Part shown: piece by piece, positions 1 to 24,758 of the stretch
Numbering within the stretch: the stretch's first letter is position 1
How the letters are laid out: the number at the start of each line of letters is the position of its first letter
DNA from: Apostichopus californicus
Taxonomy: Eukaryota > Echinodermata > Holothuroidea > Aspidochirotida > Stichopodidae
Direction: 5' to 3'
NCBI GenBank assembly: GCA_020650975.1
Contig: JAIPMN010004996.1
Span: 1,302-41,154 of the forward strand
Length of the DNA: 39,853 nucleotides
Position numbers and translations under genes: made by a program
Notes under the pieces: generated by a model
The model's database searches: none
What the model was told of the DNA's origin: nothing
Seen by the model: only the letters and a program-made list of their open reading frames with translations

Positions 1-529
1 ATATCCAATGTGCAAATTGGGAAACAAGTTTTCTTTCGAGACAAAATGAGGTGAAATCATTATAAAGTCCAAGTCCCTACACACGCGATCGATACATGCA
101 TGAAAGCAATGAAATATGTCAAAATACGAAAGGATGGGGTAGGTTATGGGATATTTAAACTATACTCATTATTCATAGTAGGCTATAAATGGCTTCTGCT
201 TATAACAAAGTCACAATGTAATATAGCAATGCATTTTTGGAAATTATGATATTATTATTATTATCATTATTATTGTAACGACTTCCCCAATAATTATAAA
301 TAATATGGAAGGGTAATAACACGGCATATGATTGTATGTAATTGGCATGCGATGTAATAACCTATCCATGCCTATATGATATGCACATTAAGGCGTTGAC
401 AAAAAATTTGGTTATATTTTTCGGGCAAGTTGTTACAGCCCCCCAAATCAAATTGGGCTCCTACGCCTATGCTGACCTAGTAAGGTGATCAAGAGTACAA
501 TTTTTATGTAGAAAAAGGGCACATTTTTA

Positions 530-590
530 ACCTGAGGAAAAGTGGGGGGCACGTGCCCCTGTGCCCCCCCCCCCGGTTCCGCCGCCCTTG
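530..590. repeat. GC-rich repeat end with poly(C), copy 1
   Basis: GAAAAGTGGGGGGCACGTGCCCC, then a C run and GGTTCCGCCGCCCTTG. It resembles the stretch at 1530-1592. It forms a G/C hairpin and looks like the edge of an interspersed repeat. Confidence 0.55.
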
Positions 591-599
591 CATGTCTGC

Positions 600-990
600 A
601 ATTTGTATCTAGATAGTTAATTATTGTTTAAAAATTTGAAGAGGATTGATAGTAGAACATATGATGGTGATGTACAACTTTTGTTATTCGTCACAATCTA
701 AGCGGAGCGCCATCATCGGTTGGCAAGGAGCGTCGAAATTTTCGATGAAAGGTACCCTTAGATCGGTAAAATTAACACCCATATAGGCTTGAAATTGCGT
801 CTAAGCAATTAATGAACGTGTTTAAATTTAGGGAGGACGGATAGAAGAACTTATATGGTGATGTACAACTGAAGAATATACGTCACTATTTAGGCGGTGC
901 ACCACCATCAGTTGGCGCGGCGCGGCGAAATTTAAGCAAAAAGGAAATCCTAGATCAGCAAAAATGACACCTCTGGTAACAATAAATCGC
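600..990. repeat. 192-bp tandem repeat, two copies and a partial third
   Basis: The unit runs from an ATCTAGA/GTCTAAG-like start through GGTGATGTACAACT (at 666 and 857), CGTCAC, GCGGNGC, CCATCANNGTTGGC and TAGATC. The same landmarks recur about 191-192 bp apart, and a third copy starts near 985. Copies differ by many substitutions, so the duplication is old. Confidence 0.8.
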
Positions 991-1529
991 ATCTAGACAG
1001 TTCTTTCCCCCGAAAATTATTAGTATATTGTGCATCTGGACCGATCAAGAATATGTTCAGCACCCACTTCGAAATTCTCCCCGCGGTCCCCACTTCTTGG
1101 AGCACTTGGCAAATATTGGGGCTGAACATACCTTTACCCCCCCCCCCGCCCACTTTTTTCATGGGGGATAAGCCCCTCAAGTCCACCGGTTCCGTCGCCA
1201 CTGAAGTCGAGGAGGGAAATTCAACGCATTCAGTAGAGCAGCAACGTTGAAAATCAATTCCTGAAGCTAGCACTGTAGTACATGCCGCGGATTCATCACA
1301 TGCAGAATTGAATCGCTAGTGTGTTAGCTCCAGGATTCGTAACCTGTGCTGCGAACCATGTGCTAGCTCCAGCTCCAGTTATTCTGCATGCTACATGTTA
1401 CGATCTCAAACACAAATTCGACTTAGATTCGAAACAAGTAGGCCGATATGATAGAGCTGTTGTGGGGGAATAATTTCGATTAGGGTTGTGCACATTTGTC
1501 TGCAAAAACGACAAAAAAGTGAACTAAGA

Positions 1530-1592
1530 TTTGGGAAAAAGTGGGGGGGGGGGCAAGTGCCCCCTCTTGCCCCCCGTAATCCCGCCAATGCT
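1530..1592. repeat. GC-rich repeat end with poly(G), copy 2
   Basis: GGGAAAAAGTG followed by an 11-G run, CAAGTGCCCCCTCTTGCCCCCC and then AATCCCGCCAATGC. Same order of landmarks as 530-590. The family is not identified. Confidence 0.55.
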
Positions 1593-1876
1593 ACTATTAG
1601 TTGATTTACATGTGTAAACGTTAGCAAAAGGCAGAGGCCAAAAAAAAATGCCCCCAGGTAATTAACATGTATTTCTCTCAGGCTTGGCATGCAAAGGAAC
1701 CAAAATTAATGCATCAATGTCACTGTGTTGAAAGTTAAACACAATTTCAGGTTGCTAACAAGATTGTAAAAGTAATGAACAGCGGAAAAGTGACGGAAAA
1801 CATAAGCAATGGAAAATTCCCTTTTCCAAAGTTTGGAAAAGGTAGGTCATTGTCAAACGAAAGTTCTTGAATCCCT

Positions 1877-2240
1877 AAAGATCTGCTTAATTGGCTTCAA
1901 TGAAAGCACGCTACAGCTAGGAAAGTTTTGTGATTACGTAATCGACCTGCCGCCACGGTCGTTAATCGAACTCAAACTCTACATTAAGGCTGCGCGTATA
2001 GCTTCATAACGACATTAGTCGCTGTTTAAACACTGGAAATATCTCCATTTCTACAGTGTAGTTAATGAAACAGCCTTCACACGGCAAAGACCCTCATACA
2101 AGTAAAAATATGTAGCATGCGTTGCAGATTAATTGGTAAAAAGCGGTCATTTTACGACCAAGGCAGGTCGATTACGTAATCTCAAGAAACTTTTCCCATG
2201 ATAGCGTGCTATGGTAAGGGTCTATACGGCAGACCTTTAA
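1877..2240. mobile_element. MITE-like element with inverted ends, copy A
   Basis: A 364-bp stretch with related inverted ends: the left arm (TAAAGATCTGC ... GCACGCTA ... GATTACGTAATCGACCTGCC) matches the reverse complement of the right arm. A reverse-complement copy lies at 28858-29212. Ends are TAAAG..CTTTA, compatible with a TA or TTAA target site. It carries no coding capacity, so it would be non-autonomous. The short open frame at 1809-2009 overlaps it and is not a gene. Confidence 0.8.
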
Positions 2241-2374
2241 CGTATTGCAGACCGTGGTAAAAATATTTTTATTTCAGAAATGACAAAAACATGCATCGGT
2301 ATCGCTGTTCTGCAGGCGTGACTTCCGGGGAACATTTCATAACAACGTACACTGATGATCCCTGTGTGCACGAC

Positions 2375-2818
2375 TATGGCAAGCCATGTGGGACAAACAC
2401 TGCATAATATATCCGCGTATTAATTGGAATTTATACGCGTATTAATTGGAATATATACGCGTATATATTATTAGCCAATCATATGGCTTAAATATATCCG
2501 CGTATTAATTCGAATATATACACGTATTAATTCGAATTTATACACGTATTAATTCGAATATATACACGTATTAAATAAAATACATATGGGGATTAAATCC
2601 AATATATGCACGGATTAATTATAATATACACGAAAAAACATTTCCGCTCTTGCTGTGTATATTTACCAACGATAAATGTTTTGGCGGGCTCGCGAGATCG
2701 CTTCAAAAAGCGAAACTTTACACATGTACAACACATTTATATTCGAATTAATACGCGTATATATTCGAATTAATACGCGGATATATTATGCGGTGTTTGT
2801 CCCACATGGCTTGCCATA
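2375..2818. mobile_element. Foldback element with long inverted arms and 6-bp target duplication
   Basis: A 444-bp element bounded by TATGGCAAGCCATGTGGGAC and its reverse complement. Each arm continues into 22-bp tandem units like CGCGTATTAATTCGAATATA, about five on the left and two inverted on the right. CACGAC lies directly outside both ends (2369-2374 and 2819-2824), as expected for a target-site duplication. No transposase is encoded. The short open frame at 2676-2927 crosses its right end and is not a gene. Confidence 0.85.
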
Positions 2819-4003
2819 CACGACGAATACATCAGGTTTAGACGCACAAGCAATCGAACTTTGTTATAGACCGATCTCCTATAGTGCAACGAAGCAGTTC
2901 ACATTTCCAATTAAATACGCTTTTTGAATTGAATGTAAAAATACGTAGTCCTCTGTATGTTACTACTCGGGGAAGTCCGATTAACGTGTTCTTCTCAAGT
3001 TGACATTGTTGACCTCTTTTGTTACTAGAAGAACAATTGGACAACCCACTGGGAGTTGATGCCGTGTCATCATAGAGGTTAGTTTTCCAGATTTTCAACA
3101 TGGTGAACAACGTAAACCTTACGAATATTAAAGTATCAAAACTGCCACCGTAGAATTGTTATAACCTACCTTAACTAGCAGTTCGTACATTAAATTTAAT
3201 ATTTCAACTGAAATACATAACACATTGTTTTTTTATAGACTTGGGAATTTATTTCGTAAATGTTTGCAACTCCTTTATTGTTATTTTTCTACCTAGGCTT
3301 TTATCTCTGAAGTCGATTGACACATCTGTCGATTTGAGTACCAGGTATACGCTGTATTTACCTATATTGCGCAACCGCCTACCTTTCAAATATTCGATCA
3401 GCTGAACAGTGACCGTATCGTACCGTTCCACAAAATACAGTCTGAAAAAGCGATCTGGAAAATAACTCAAGCATAAAAAACATTTCTTCCTGATGCGACA
3501 ACAAGACTGTGTTTTTAATTTTAACTGATTTTCTTATGAAGGTATTGATACCTTCATTCCCGAGACGAAATATCGGTGTTATACAACGGCGTTTGAAGTG
3601 GAGACTTGTGAGACAAAACATCAGTTAGTGGAGAAACCCGTATAGTACACAACATAGAATTTAATTGGAAGGATAACGTTAATGGTAATACCATCGTAAC
3701 TGAATGATATAGTGGTTGTACGTTGATCTTACAAGTTACAGCCTAACCGATTAGGCCTGGTCAGAGACAGGTAAGATAACATTAATAAAACAATACATAG
3801 GCATTACATCCTATCTGCGGTAACATTTGAGGTATAGTTTATTGTAAGGGGCCCTGCCGACCGAAGTTTGAACACAAAGATTGCAGTTGGGTCTGTTTTT
3901 CTTTCAGTTTCACCACTTTACTTAATCTCAAGACTAGGCCGGGCCTATACAGACTGTGATACAGCTTGTTGACCAATTTAACCAGACAGCCTCAGGACTA
4001 TTC

Positions 4004-4338
4004 AGATTCATTTGGTAGAGGACAAGTTATGAAAATGCACCATAGGCTTATTTTATTATATATTATCACATAATCCTGGAGTGCCTAGTTACTCGAAGAA
4101 TATGATAATTAGTAAACAATATTTATCCATCGTTGCATTGATGTTACATCACAGTTAAAACATGATCACTAGATTTCATTTTGTAGAGGACAAGTTATGA
4201 AAATGCATCATAGGCTTTTTTTATTGTATATTATCACATAATCCTGGAGTGCCTATACTCGAAGAATGATTAGTAAACAATATTTATCCATTGTTGCATT
4301 GATGTTACATCACAGTTAAAACATGATCACTACATTTC
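4004..4338. repeat. 168-bp tandem duplication
   Basis: Two adjacent copies (4004-4171 and 4172-4338) share GTAGAGGACAAGTTATGAAA, CACATAATCCTGGAGTGCCT, AACAATATTTATCCAT and AAAACATGATCACTA, spaced 168 bp. They differ by a few substitutions and small deletions, so the event is fairly recent. Confidence 0.9.
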
Positions 4339-4529
4339 ACAAGTTTGCTTACTTTTGATAAGGTTGGCTTCACAATGCTAAATATGTATTTTTGACCATG
4401 TAGAATATCTCTAAAATTGTCACAAGAATTTCCTTTGGCTTGTAGGATGTTTTCCTTTTTGATGATTGATATTACTCATCAGTTCAGGAATAAGTTTATG
4501 TTTAACTTTTGAGTGGCACTAAATTGAAG

Positions 4530-4680
4530 TCTCTGAATTTTGTGTCTTATAAAATACTATGGATCCTGTAAAAAAAAACTGCTTATATCTTTGCACTTGT
4601 ATAGCAGTTCCATCATTTTGCATAGCAAATCAGTGATGCCATGCTGGATAAGCTATTCCCTGTTATTAACATTACTGTTT
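4530..4680 (+). repeat. Dispersed repeat family X, copy 1
   Basis: Shares AAAATACTATGG, a GCACTTGTATA(A/G)CAGT-like block, CATTTTGCAT and CTGGATAA..ATTCCCTG with 8410-8550, and more distantly with 30722-30845. Family unknown; no coding capacity. Confidence 0.7.
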
Positions 4681-6832
4681 TCCTTCTTGGATTTAACATT
4701 GTGCCTTCTTTGTAACACTTTTATACTGTAATCTCTACACATGTCAGACACCGCAACATGCCATACAGTTACTTGCTTCCAACATGATTTTGTTCACATT
4801 CCTCCTAACTTTCATGACAGAGATGTGGGTTCCTTGATGTAAGAGAATTATCCAGCTTGTCATGATGGATGTTGTGTGTGTATGTTGTTCAATGGCAATA
4901 CTGATGACATGTAATTAAAGGCCATGTTACAACATTGCAATGTATCCTGAAGTTAGTAGACCTGTTTGATAAAATGATATCTTGGCTCTTGTCTGACAAG
5001 TGCAATACTGTACATGGCATGTAGGTTAAATAACATTTTGTCTGTCACTCAAAGAGAGGGACATTTCCCTCTCATTTCTTTTGAGGCGCAAATGTTACTT
5101 CTTTGTTTGATAAGCTTCCTCTCCATACTTGGGCTACAGCATATGTGGCATACTAACGCACATAAAAAATATAAGTCATAGAAATTCTGGTTTCATCGAT
5201 CATGCTCATCCCCACACTCAGTTCGAACAACAATGCTGTATAAACATGCATGCCATGCATGCAAAAAAATGTTGTATGTCGATGTGCGTGTCAGAATCTA
5301 TAAATAGACATTTATTTGTGTCCACATGCCATGTGAAAGAAACTTGGCACAGAAATATGTAACCTGGTAAAACACAGAAAAAATTATGTCATTGAACACT
5401 TTATTTGGTTACAAACAGTACTCATAGTACTTACAGTATGGAAGCCCTTGAAATAAGAGACAACCTGTTTTTTTGTTTTTTCTTTGATTTGCTTAACATA
5501 TGTAAAGTAGAACTATGTACAGTACTAGTATACATCACAGTAACCCTCCCTCTTGATAACTGTACTGAATCCAGCCCAGACTATTAAACAAGGCTCAGGT
5601 ACTATACTTTACCTAAGTTCCATGTGATAGTCCAACAATATCAGGCTTCCAAATCCCTAACCTACTGTATTTCTTTTATTTTAAGTTAGAGCTGTGAAGT
5701 TACAAAATTTATTTATGATTGATTCTAGGCTAGTTGCCAGGTGACTGCACCAGGTACTTAGTGAAAGCAAGGCCTTGGGGGGGGGGGGGTGGAGAGACTT
5801 GCTTCATAGGGATTCGTATCTTATCTTTTACGATCGAATACTCCATAATGTGTGCAGACTAATTTATATACTAGTGTGAGTTCTGTTATGATGCCCAAAG
5901 AAGTAGAACAGGACTTTCTTCAGGGGGAAAGTCTAGAACAAAGCCATGAGGCTGTGAGAAAGTATTGCAAGTTCTCTTTGAGTGAAACTTTATCAAATGT
6001 ACTGTATTTTTGATAATTATGTGAAGTGTACTGAGTGTCTAGATGACCTTCTATCTACCTGTAGTTGACCTAACCAGCCGATGTTGACACGGAATCCGTC
6101 TATATAGCAATACAGCTCAGTGAAATTAAAATTCATTCATATCAGGTCTGCATTGTTTTCCATAATTTATCAATCCCGACATGTATCAGTTGCCCTATTG
6201 CACAGCAATACAATACTGTATGTGATTAGATAAGTACTGTACATGCATAATCTACCAAGTGCTATAACCGAATGAGCTTTGCTCCGAATGATAAGGCAAC
6301 AATTTGGTAAACATCCACCTGTTTGCTTTAAAGTTTAAGTTATTAATTGATAAGAAAATTGTCAAAGTGACATTGATGCCTTAACAGACAAATTTTCCTG
6401 TTAAAACTTGTACAAATATATTATGTGGAAAATTACTAACTGCTAGACAAGGTAGCATACATACTGCACATAAGTTATATGTCAAATTGACAATAAAACC
6501 TTGGGGTGCAAAAGTTGCCAGTAATTTTTTTTTTTTATCAATCCATGTCTATTTGTCTGGCTAAAACTTCTGTCAATCATGAGTGCCAGGTTTTATTTAG
6601 GCATTGTGTGAAAAATGAGAACCTGAGGGAGTTAGGGGGAGCTGCAAGATCCTGCAGCCAGGGTGCGAGGGACGAAATCTTTTGTGCTGTGCATTTGCAG
6701 ACTTTGCTTGCAATAGGCACTGCTATTCTGCGGAGATAATCTTTGATATTGATGCAGCCTTCCTGCATGGCAAATGGCAATTGTCAGGGAAACATAAAAT
6801 GCTGGTCCTATCGGCAAGTAATGTCTGTAATT

Positions 6833-7015
6833 GCTAACTACCAGGCAAATTTATTTGACTACAAAGACATACTATACGTATATAACATTGTTAGCTCGTT
6901 GTCGAGTATGAAAGTAGCTTGTTATGATGTTTTTAATCCTATATCAATACAGCTCATTAGCTTATAGTAGCAACTCAAAAGATTAATAAAAGAAAAAACA
7001 AAAGTAAGGGTACTT
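6833..7015 (+). repeat. 180-bp direct repeat, copy 1 (just upstream of NT5C2 exon 1)
   Basis: TAACTACCAGGCAAATTTAT, AAGACATACT, GAGTATGAAAGTAGCTTGTT, TTTAATCCTATATCAATACA and AAAACAAAAGTAAGGGTACT recur in the same order at 8953-9132. Copy 1 ends about 100 bp before the NT5C2 start codon. Confidence 0.85.
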
Positions 7016-7117
7016 TGTGTTTGTCAGGAAGTCCTTAGATTCTTACTTCATTTTAATGTAACGTTTCGTCTTTGCCGATTTGATCTTTGTCAGGATTATA
7101 ATTTGAAAGGGTGAAAG

Positions 7118-20189
<13,072 letters not shown>

Positions 20190-22015
20190 TCTCGGAAGGA
20201 ATTACCCAGCAGTATTTATGAGGTCCCCATTTTGTTTTAATGTTATTTAATATCAGCCACTATTTGATCTTCTGTTTTGTAGAGGTCTGACTGAAACTGT
20301 CATATTGCGTTCTTAAAATATGCGCCCGAGTTCTTCGTTATAGAGGTAGAAGGCTTTGATCCTGATTTTGCGTTAGATGGAAGAGGAGTGAACTGTGACA
20401 GCGCATGGTTGTTGAAGAAAACTGCCACAGCGGCCAGTAAGTCTGTCGCTTACTGATTCACAAATCTGCAACAGAAAAGGTTTTAACCCTTAAAGCAAGT
20501 AAACGTGCCTATTTGTCCAAGGTAGGTGATGAGCTCATGTCCGGGTAGGTGATGAGCTCATAGCCCTGTGTCGCTCTGTGAAGTAGGCATCATTTTCCTC
20601 CCGGTTATATTGGACCTGCTTTGAAACGGTTTTTTTTCTTGTTTCTTCACAAGCAAAACTGAAGCATTTTTCTTAGAAATTTCAATGCTTAGGAGTCACT
20701 GCTTATGCTTCCTGCTTGTAAGTTAGCTTTCTGAAATATTTGAACTTTTGCTTCCATGTTTGGACCTTTTGGAATTATTACCTCGTATACTATAGACGTA
20801 TGTGCCACAATTCTCTTTTGCAAAATGCAAGACTTGGAAAAATATCAAATTTGGTGCAAATTTTGTGACATCAGTTTATACGTAGTGGATTTTATAACAA
20901 GTAACAGACAGAGATGAGAACCATATATTAACTTCTTATGTAAAATTTTGCTATAATCGAAAAGGCCTTTTCTTAAACAGGGCCATATGCAAACCTCTTT
21001 TTTTTATAAATTGTAGCTTGATATGAATTTTACCTCATGTACAGAGAGTGGCAGCAACACGACGTATATAGTCTACCCACTGAGAGGGTGCTCCTATCTA
21101 AATGAAATTCGTAAAGGCCAGTATAACGGAATCGAAATTGTTTGGAAAATATTGCAACTCATCCACTGCTTGTGAAAGAGTTTGAGTGAACAAGATAGCT
21201 ATGTACCTGTCGTAAGTTAAAAACAATGCACTATTATTAAGGTCGTCTTCATCATTGCCAAATTTGCATTTCCTCCTCTATTTCCAGTCATCCTCATCCG
21301 TACATCCTACTTCAACCTTTCTACTTAATTAGGAACCTTTTGTCTTTAGGATGGCAAACTATAAAGCGGCGGCAATACCTTTGTATATTATGCTTACAGG
21401 TTTTTTAAAGTTTTGATTTTGTGGCGATTGTGATTTCCAGAACTTATGTACAGAAGTTGAAATTTAGGTATAACCTGAAAATTAGAGAGGACTCTCATCT
21501 TTACTGTTATTTTTGCACCCAGAAGTTGGATAAATGTTTCTTAAGTCAGTAATTTTTGACAAGAATGAAACAACACTCATAAAAGTGTGAGTTATAAGCC
21601 TCATTGGAGTTCCCCTGCAAGTCAAACATTGTAGTGTAAAAATCTGTTCATTTTTGGATACAATTTTGTTTTGATCTTGACTGAATTTATCTTAGTGACG
21701 CATGATCGCAAAGCAGAAGTACAATAACACACAATATCAATTTTATCATTGACGATATCTTTCTCTAAGCATTTGACAAAAATAAGAACGTCACTTGGCT
21801 TGGTGGGTCAAAGGATTTTTAAAAATACAAAAAAAATTATTGTTAGCTGTTTATTTTCACTAAGAGAAGAAAATGGCTTGTGGAATTTACATTAGTGTCG
21901 TGAACACTGAGTAGGTAATCTGTTGTCTTCAGGTAATCTTTTTAACATCTTTTTTTTATCAAATATTTGCTTAATTTCTCAAAAATCCTCAGCAATGGTG
22001 CTCTCTGTTTTCTTC

Positions 22016-22046
<31 letters not shown>

Positions 22047-22970
22047 TCTTGTTGAATTTTTTGATGAAATATTTGGACAGTTAATCATTTTTTAAATCAC
22101 ACGCTCATTCCAAATTGTCAATTATCTTGTCATTTATTCACGCGAACGTGAAGTTTGCATTCTTCTACACACAAACATGTCAAAATGAACCACCTTGTGA
22201 CGATTTCGTTCTCTGAAAAGATAACCATTTTGTAATGTGTAATAAATCCTAGTTCTCCAATGCATTGCACTTCATGGAACACTAAAAAAGATAAACTAAA
22301 AGTGTCCAAAAACATAAATATGATTTGTGGCATCCGGACTTTTGACAGATACACAGAGTTATTCAATTTCGTCGACCATTTCTGCATAGTAATGCTTCTA
22401 ACAGAAAATGCCAAAAAGTACAAGTAATATTTATAAACTTTTAATAAGTCTTGCAAATGTAAGGTGTTAAAGGTTAGTTGTTTTAGCTTTGTTTTAGCAT
22501 TGGATTTCTTTCAGAATGTGTAACCCTACCATTTAGCATTCCATAGTAATATCCTTGTTAGGGTCAAACAGTCCTTTTGTTTGTCTTACATTGTAAAATA
22601 TTTTGTTCCTGTCTAAATATGCTCTTGTTTTAATTTGGTGAATAACTGGTAATCTTAATATGTATAATTTTACAGTAGTCATAGTAATCCATATTGCATT
22701 TATCTTCTTTTTGTTTAAATTATATTTTAACGTATTTGTCTTTATTTTCCGAGCATAGCTTATGTTTCTATTTCTTGGACTGATTGATGTATTTTAAATG
22801 CTAGCAAAAGTTTTTTTGTTTTACCAATAGCGCTGTTATGATCCTGATGGCGTCCTGAATTGCACAGTGAAAGTAGGTCGCCTGGTGAACCCTTCCTCCC
22901 ACCTTCCATCCCCATCCCCCTTATGTGCTCTTTATTAGGTAGAATAAAGACTTAAATAACCAAAATTTTA
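20190..22970 (+). other. NT5C2: Probable NT5C2 3' untranslated region and flank
   Basis: No coding potential after the TAG. The first AATAAA hexamers that I see after the stop are at 22241 and 22943, so the 3'UTR could be about 2.1 or 2.8 kb long. A pyrimidine tract of T with interspersed C lies at about 22010-22060. The 3' end is inference and needs transcript data. Confidence 0.45.
22943..22948 (+). terminator. Candidate NT5C2 polyadenylation signal
   Basis: AATAAA in TAGAATAAAGACTT, about 2.75 kb after the NT5C2 stop. An earlier AATAAA at 22241 is the alternative. Neither can be confirmed from sequence alone. Confidence 0.3.
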
Positions 22971-23576
22971 AATGGTCCTGAACGATAGACTAGCAAAATT
23001 CAGGGTTTGTTCCATTTTAGTGAAAAGCCTTCCTGTAAATTTTAATACATAACTATGTTTAATATTTATACAGTCAATGTCCTCATTCTCTTCCAAGGGT
23101 AAACACATCCTATGTTACATTTTATAAAAAAAATTAAGTTTTGAAAATAACATAATCAATGTTACAAAAAGTATAGAAATTGTCTACCATGATTTGGAAG
23201 GAAAATCTGTTTCTTTACTTTTAATTTATTAAGAATTTTTTTTGTTTAATGATATCTCTGAGAAAAAAATGCTTGCCAACATTGGCATCTTTAAATGATA
23301 TTCCTTCATAAACATCTCTAAAAAAATGTATTTGTTGTTTTTACATATTTGAATTATTGTTATTATGTTTTGTTGTCTTGGACAAATGATCATTTGTGGC
23401 TTTGGAGCAATATTTTATGCTGAAGGCTAATCTGTGATTTTTGTCTTGATTTGTCACACTCTTTTTATTTATAAAAGAAACCAAGCAGTGGTGTGTAATA
23501 TATGAAGCTAGGGTAGACCGTTGAGTCTGGCAATTCAGTGCACCATCTTCCATTGTACATGACCTCTGACCCAGGC

Positions 23577-23662
23577 GTATATATATATATATATATGTAT
23601 ATGTTTATATATATATATTTATATATATATATACATATATATACATACATATATATATATTT
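23577..23662. repeat. AT-rich microsatellite (TA/TATG)n
   Basis: About 85 bp of nearly pure TATA with occasional TG or CA steps, in intergenic DNA. It yields the IYIYIY-type minus-strand open frame, which is not a gene. Confidence 0.95.
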
Positions 23663-24742
23663 AGCATTTCTAGTAAAATGATTTAATGGCAATAGAAAAC
23701 TATCAGGGTTCTTTAGGGAATCCTACAGCTACTACACATTGTGAAAAATATTACTTACATATGTACTGTACTGGCTTCCATTTAAAATTGCAGGCATTTT
23801 TGCACATATTCGCCAGCCATTGTACTTACGTATTGTCTACCTCTGTAATTATTAAAATGATGACCTTTCTGACCTGTAGGGTTTTCCCACAAGCATTCAC
23901 ACATCATGTGCCATATTTGGTGTGGCTGGAGGCTGGATAAATATTTAGTAGGTGAGGCCAGAGGATATTTTGGCCTAACGTCAGCTCCTAAACATGAAAT
24001 TTCATGAACCGTATGTCTATTTGAGTGGACACCTGTAATAATGTTTCTCTGGCCGTGGACGTCATTGTTTCTTAGTGTAGGCTATACATATATATATGGT
24101 GGATGAGGCGTAATGTGACAACAGTGGAAAGTTGGCCAATAGAATATTGTAATGCGATGATTCAAATGGGGTGTAAACTGATTAAAAAAAATTTCACGAT
24201 TCGGATCATCCCCTTCAGTGTCTCCTAAATTTGTTGGTGTTTAAGAGCCAATTACAAAACACATGTGTTTCTGATAATTGTTAAAACTTTTTATGTTTTT
24301 CCTTCTTTGTTGTAGAAATGACTTATTTATGTATGATTTATAACTCAATTTTATCCATTTAAGTATTTTTTTTGTTTTTATCATTTATAATCATATTTAT
24401 TCAAAACTAAAGAATCATTTTGTAACTTTTTTGGCATGTCATCCAAAAACAGCCAAATAAGACATTTTACATTAGACATTTCTCTCCATAATAATCAGGA
24501 AAAGCTTCATATTCACTTTTATCCAGACCTACTAGCACGTTAAGCAATATCATCCCCCAAAAATGCTTTTAGCCAAATTGGACAGTGTGCAAAATCATTC
24601 AACAAATTTTGAATTGCATATTTGTCGTTCAGTTCACCTATTCTAGCAGAACATGTATTTTTAAGCCAGCAATTTTTTCTAAACATTTGATGAATTTATT
24701 TGTCACTCATCTTTGATTTATTCTTTATCCTTGGAAGGAGGA

Positions 24743-24758
24743 GGGTGGGGTGGGTGGG
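24743..24758 (+). other. Compact G-quadruplex motif
   Basis: GGGTGGGGTGGGTGGG: four G runs with single-T loops, the layout known to give very stable parallel quadruplexes. It lies in intergenic DNA, 3.0 kb before the KCMF1 start codon. Confidence 0.75.

Larger units (their letters stand above)
1..7117. other. Upstream non-coding DNA, repeat-rich, no gene seen
   Basis: No open frame here has a recognisable protein family, and all are short. The stretch holds the repeats listed separately plus unique AT-rich sequence. The promoter and any 5'UTR exon of NT5C2 should lie here, but I cannot place a transcription start. Confidence 0.7.

Noticed and set aside
22130..22456. 108-codon minus-strand frame
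   Set aside because: No domain or conserved motif; it lies in the probable NT5C2 3'UTR and has AT-driven composition.
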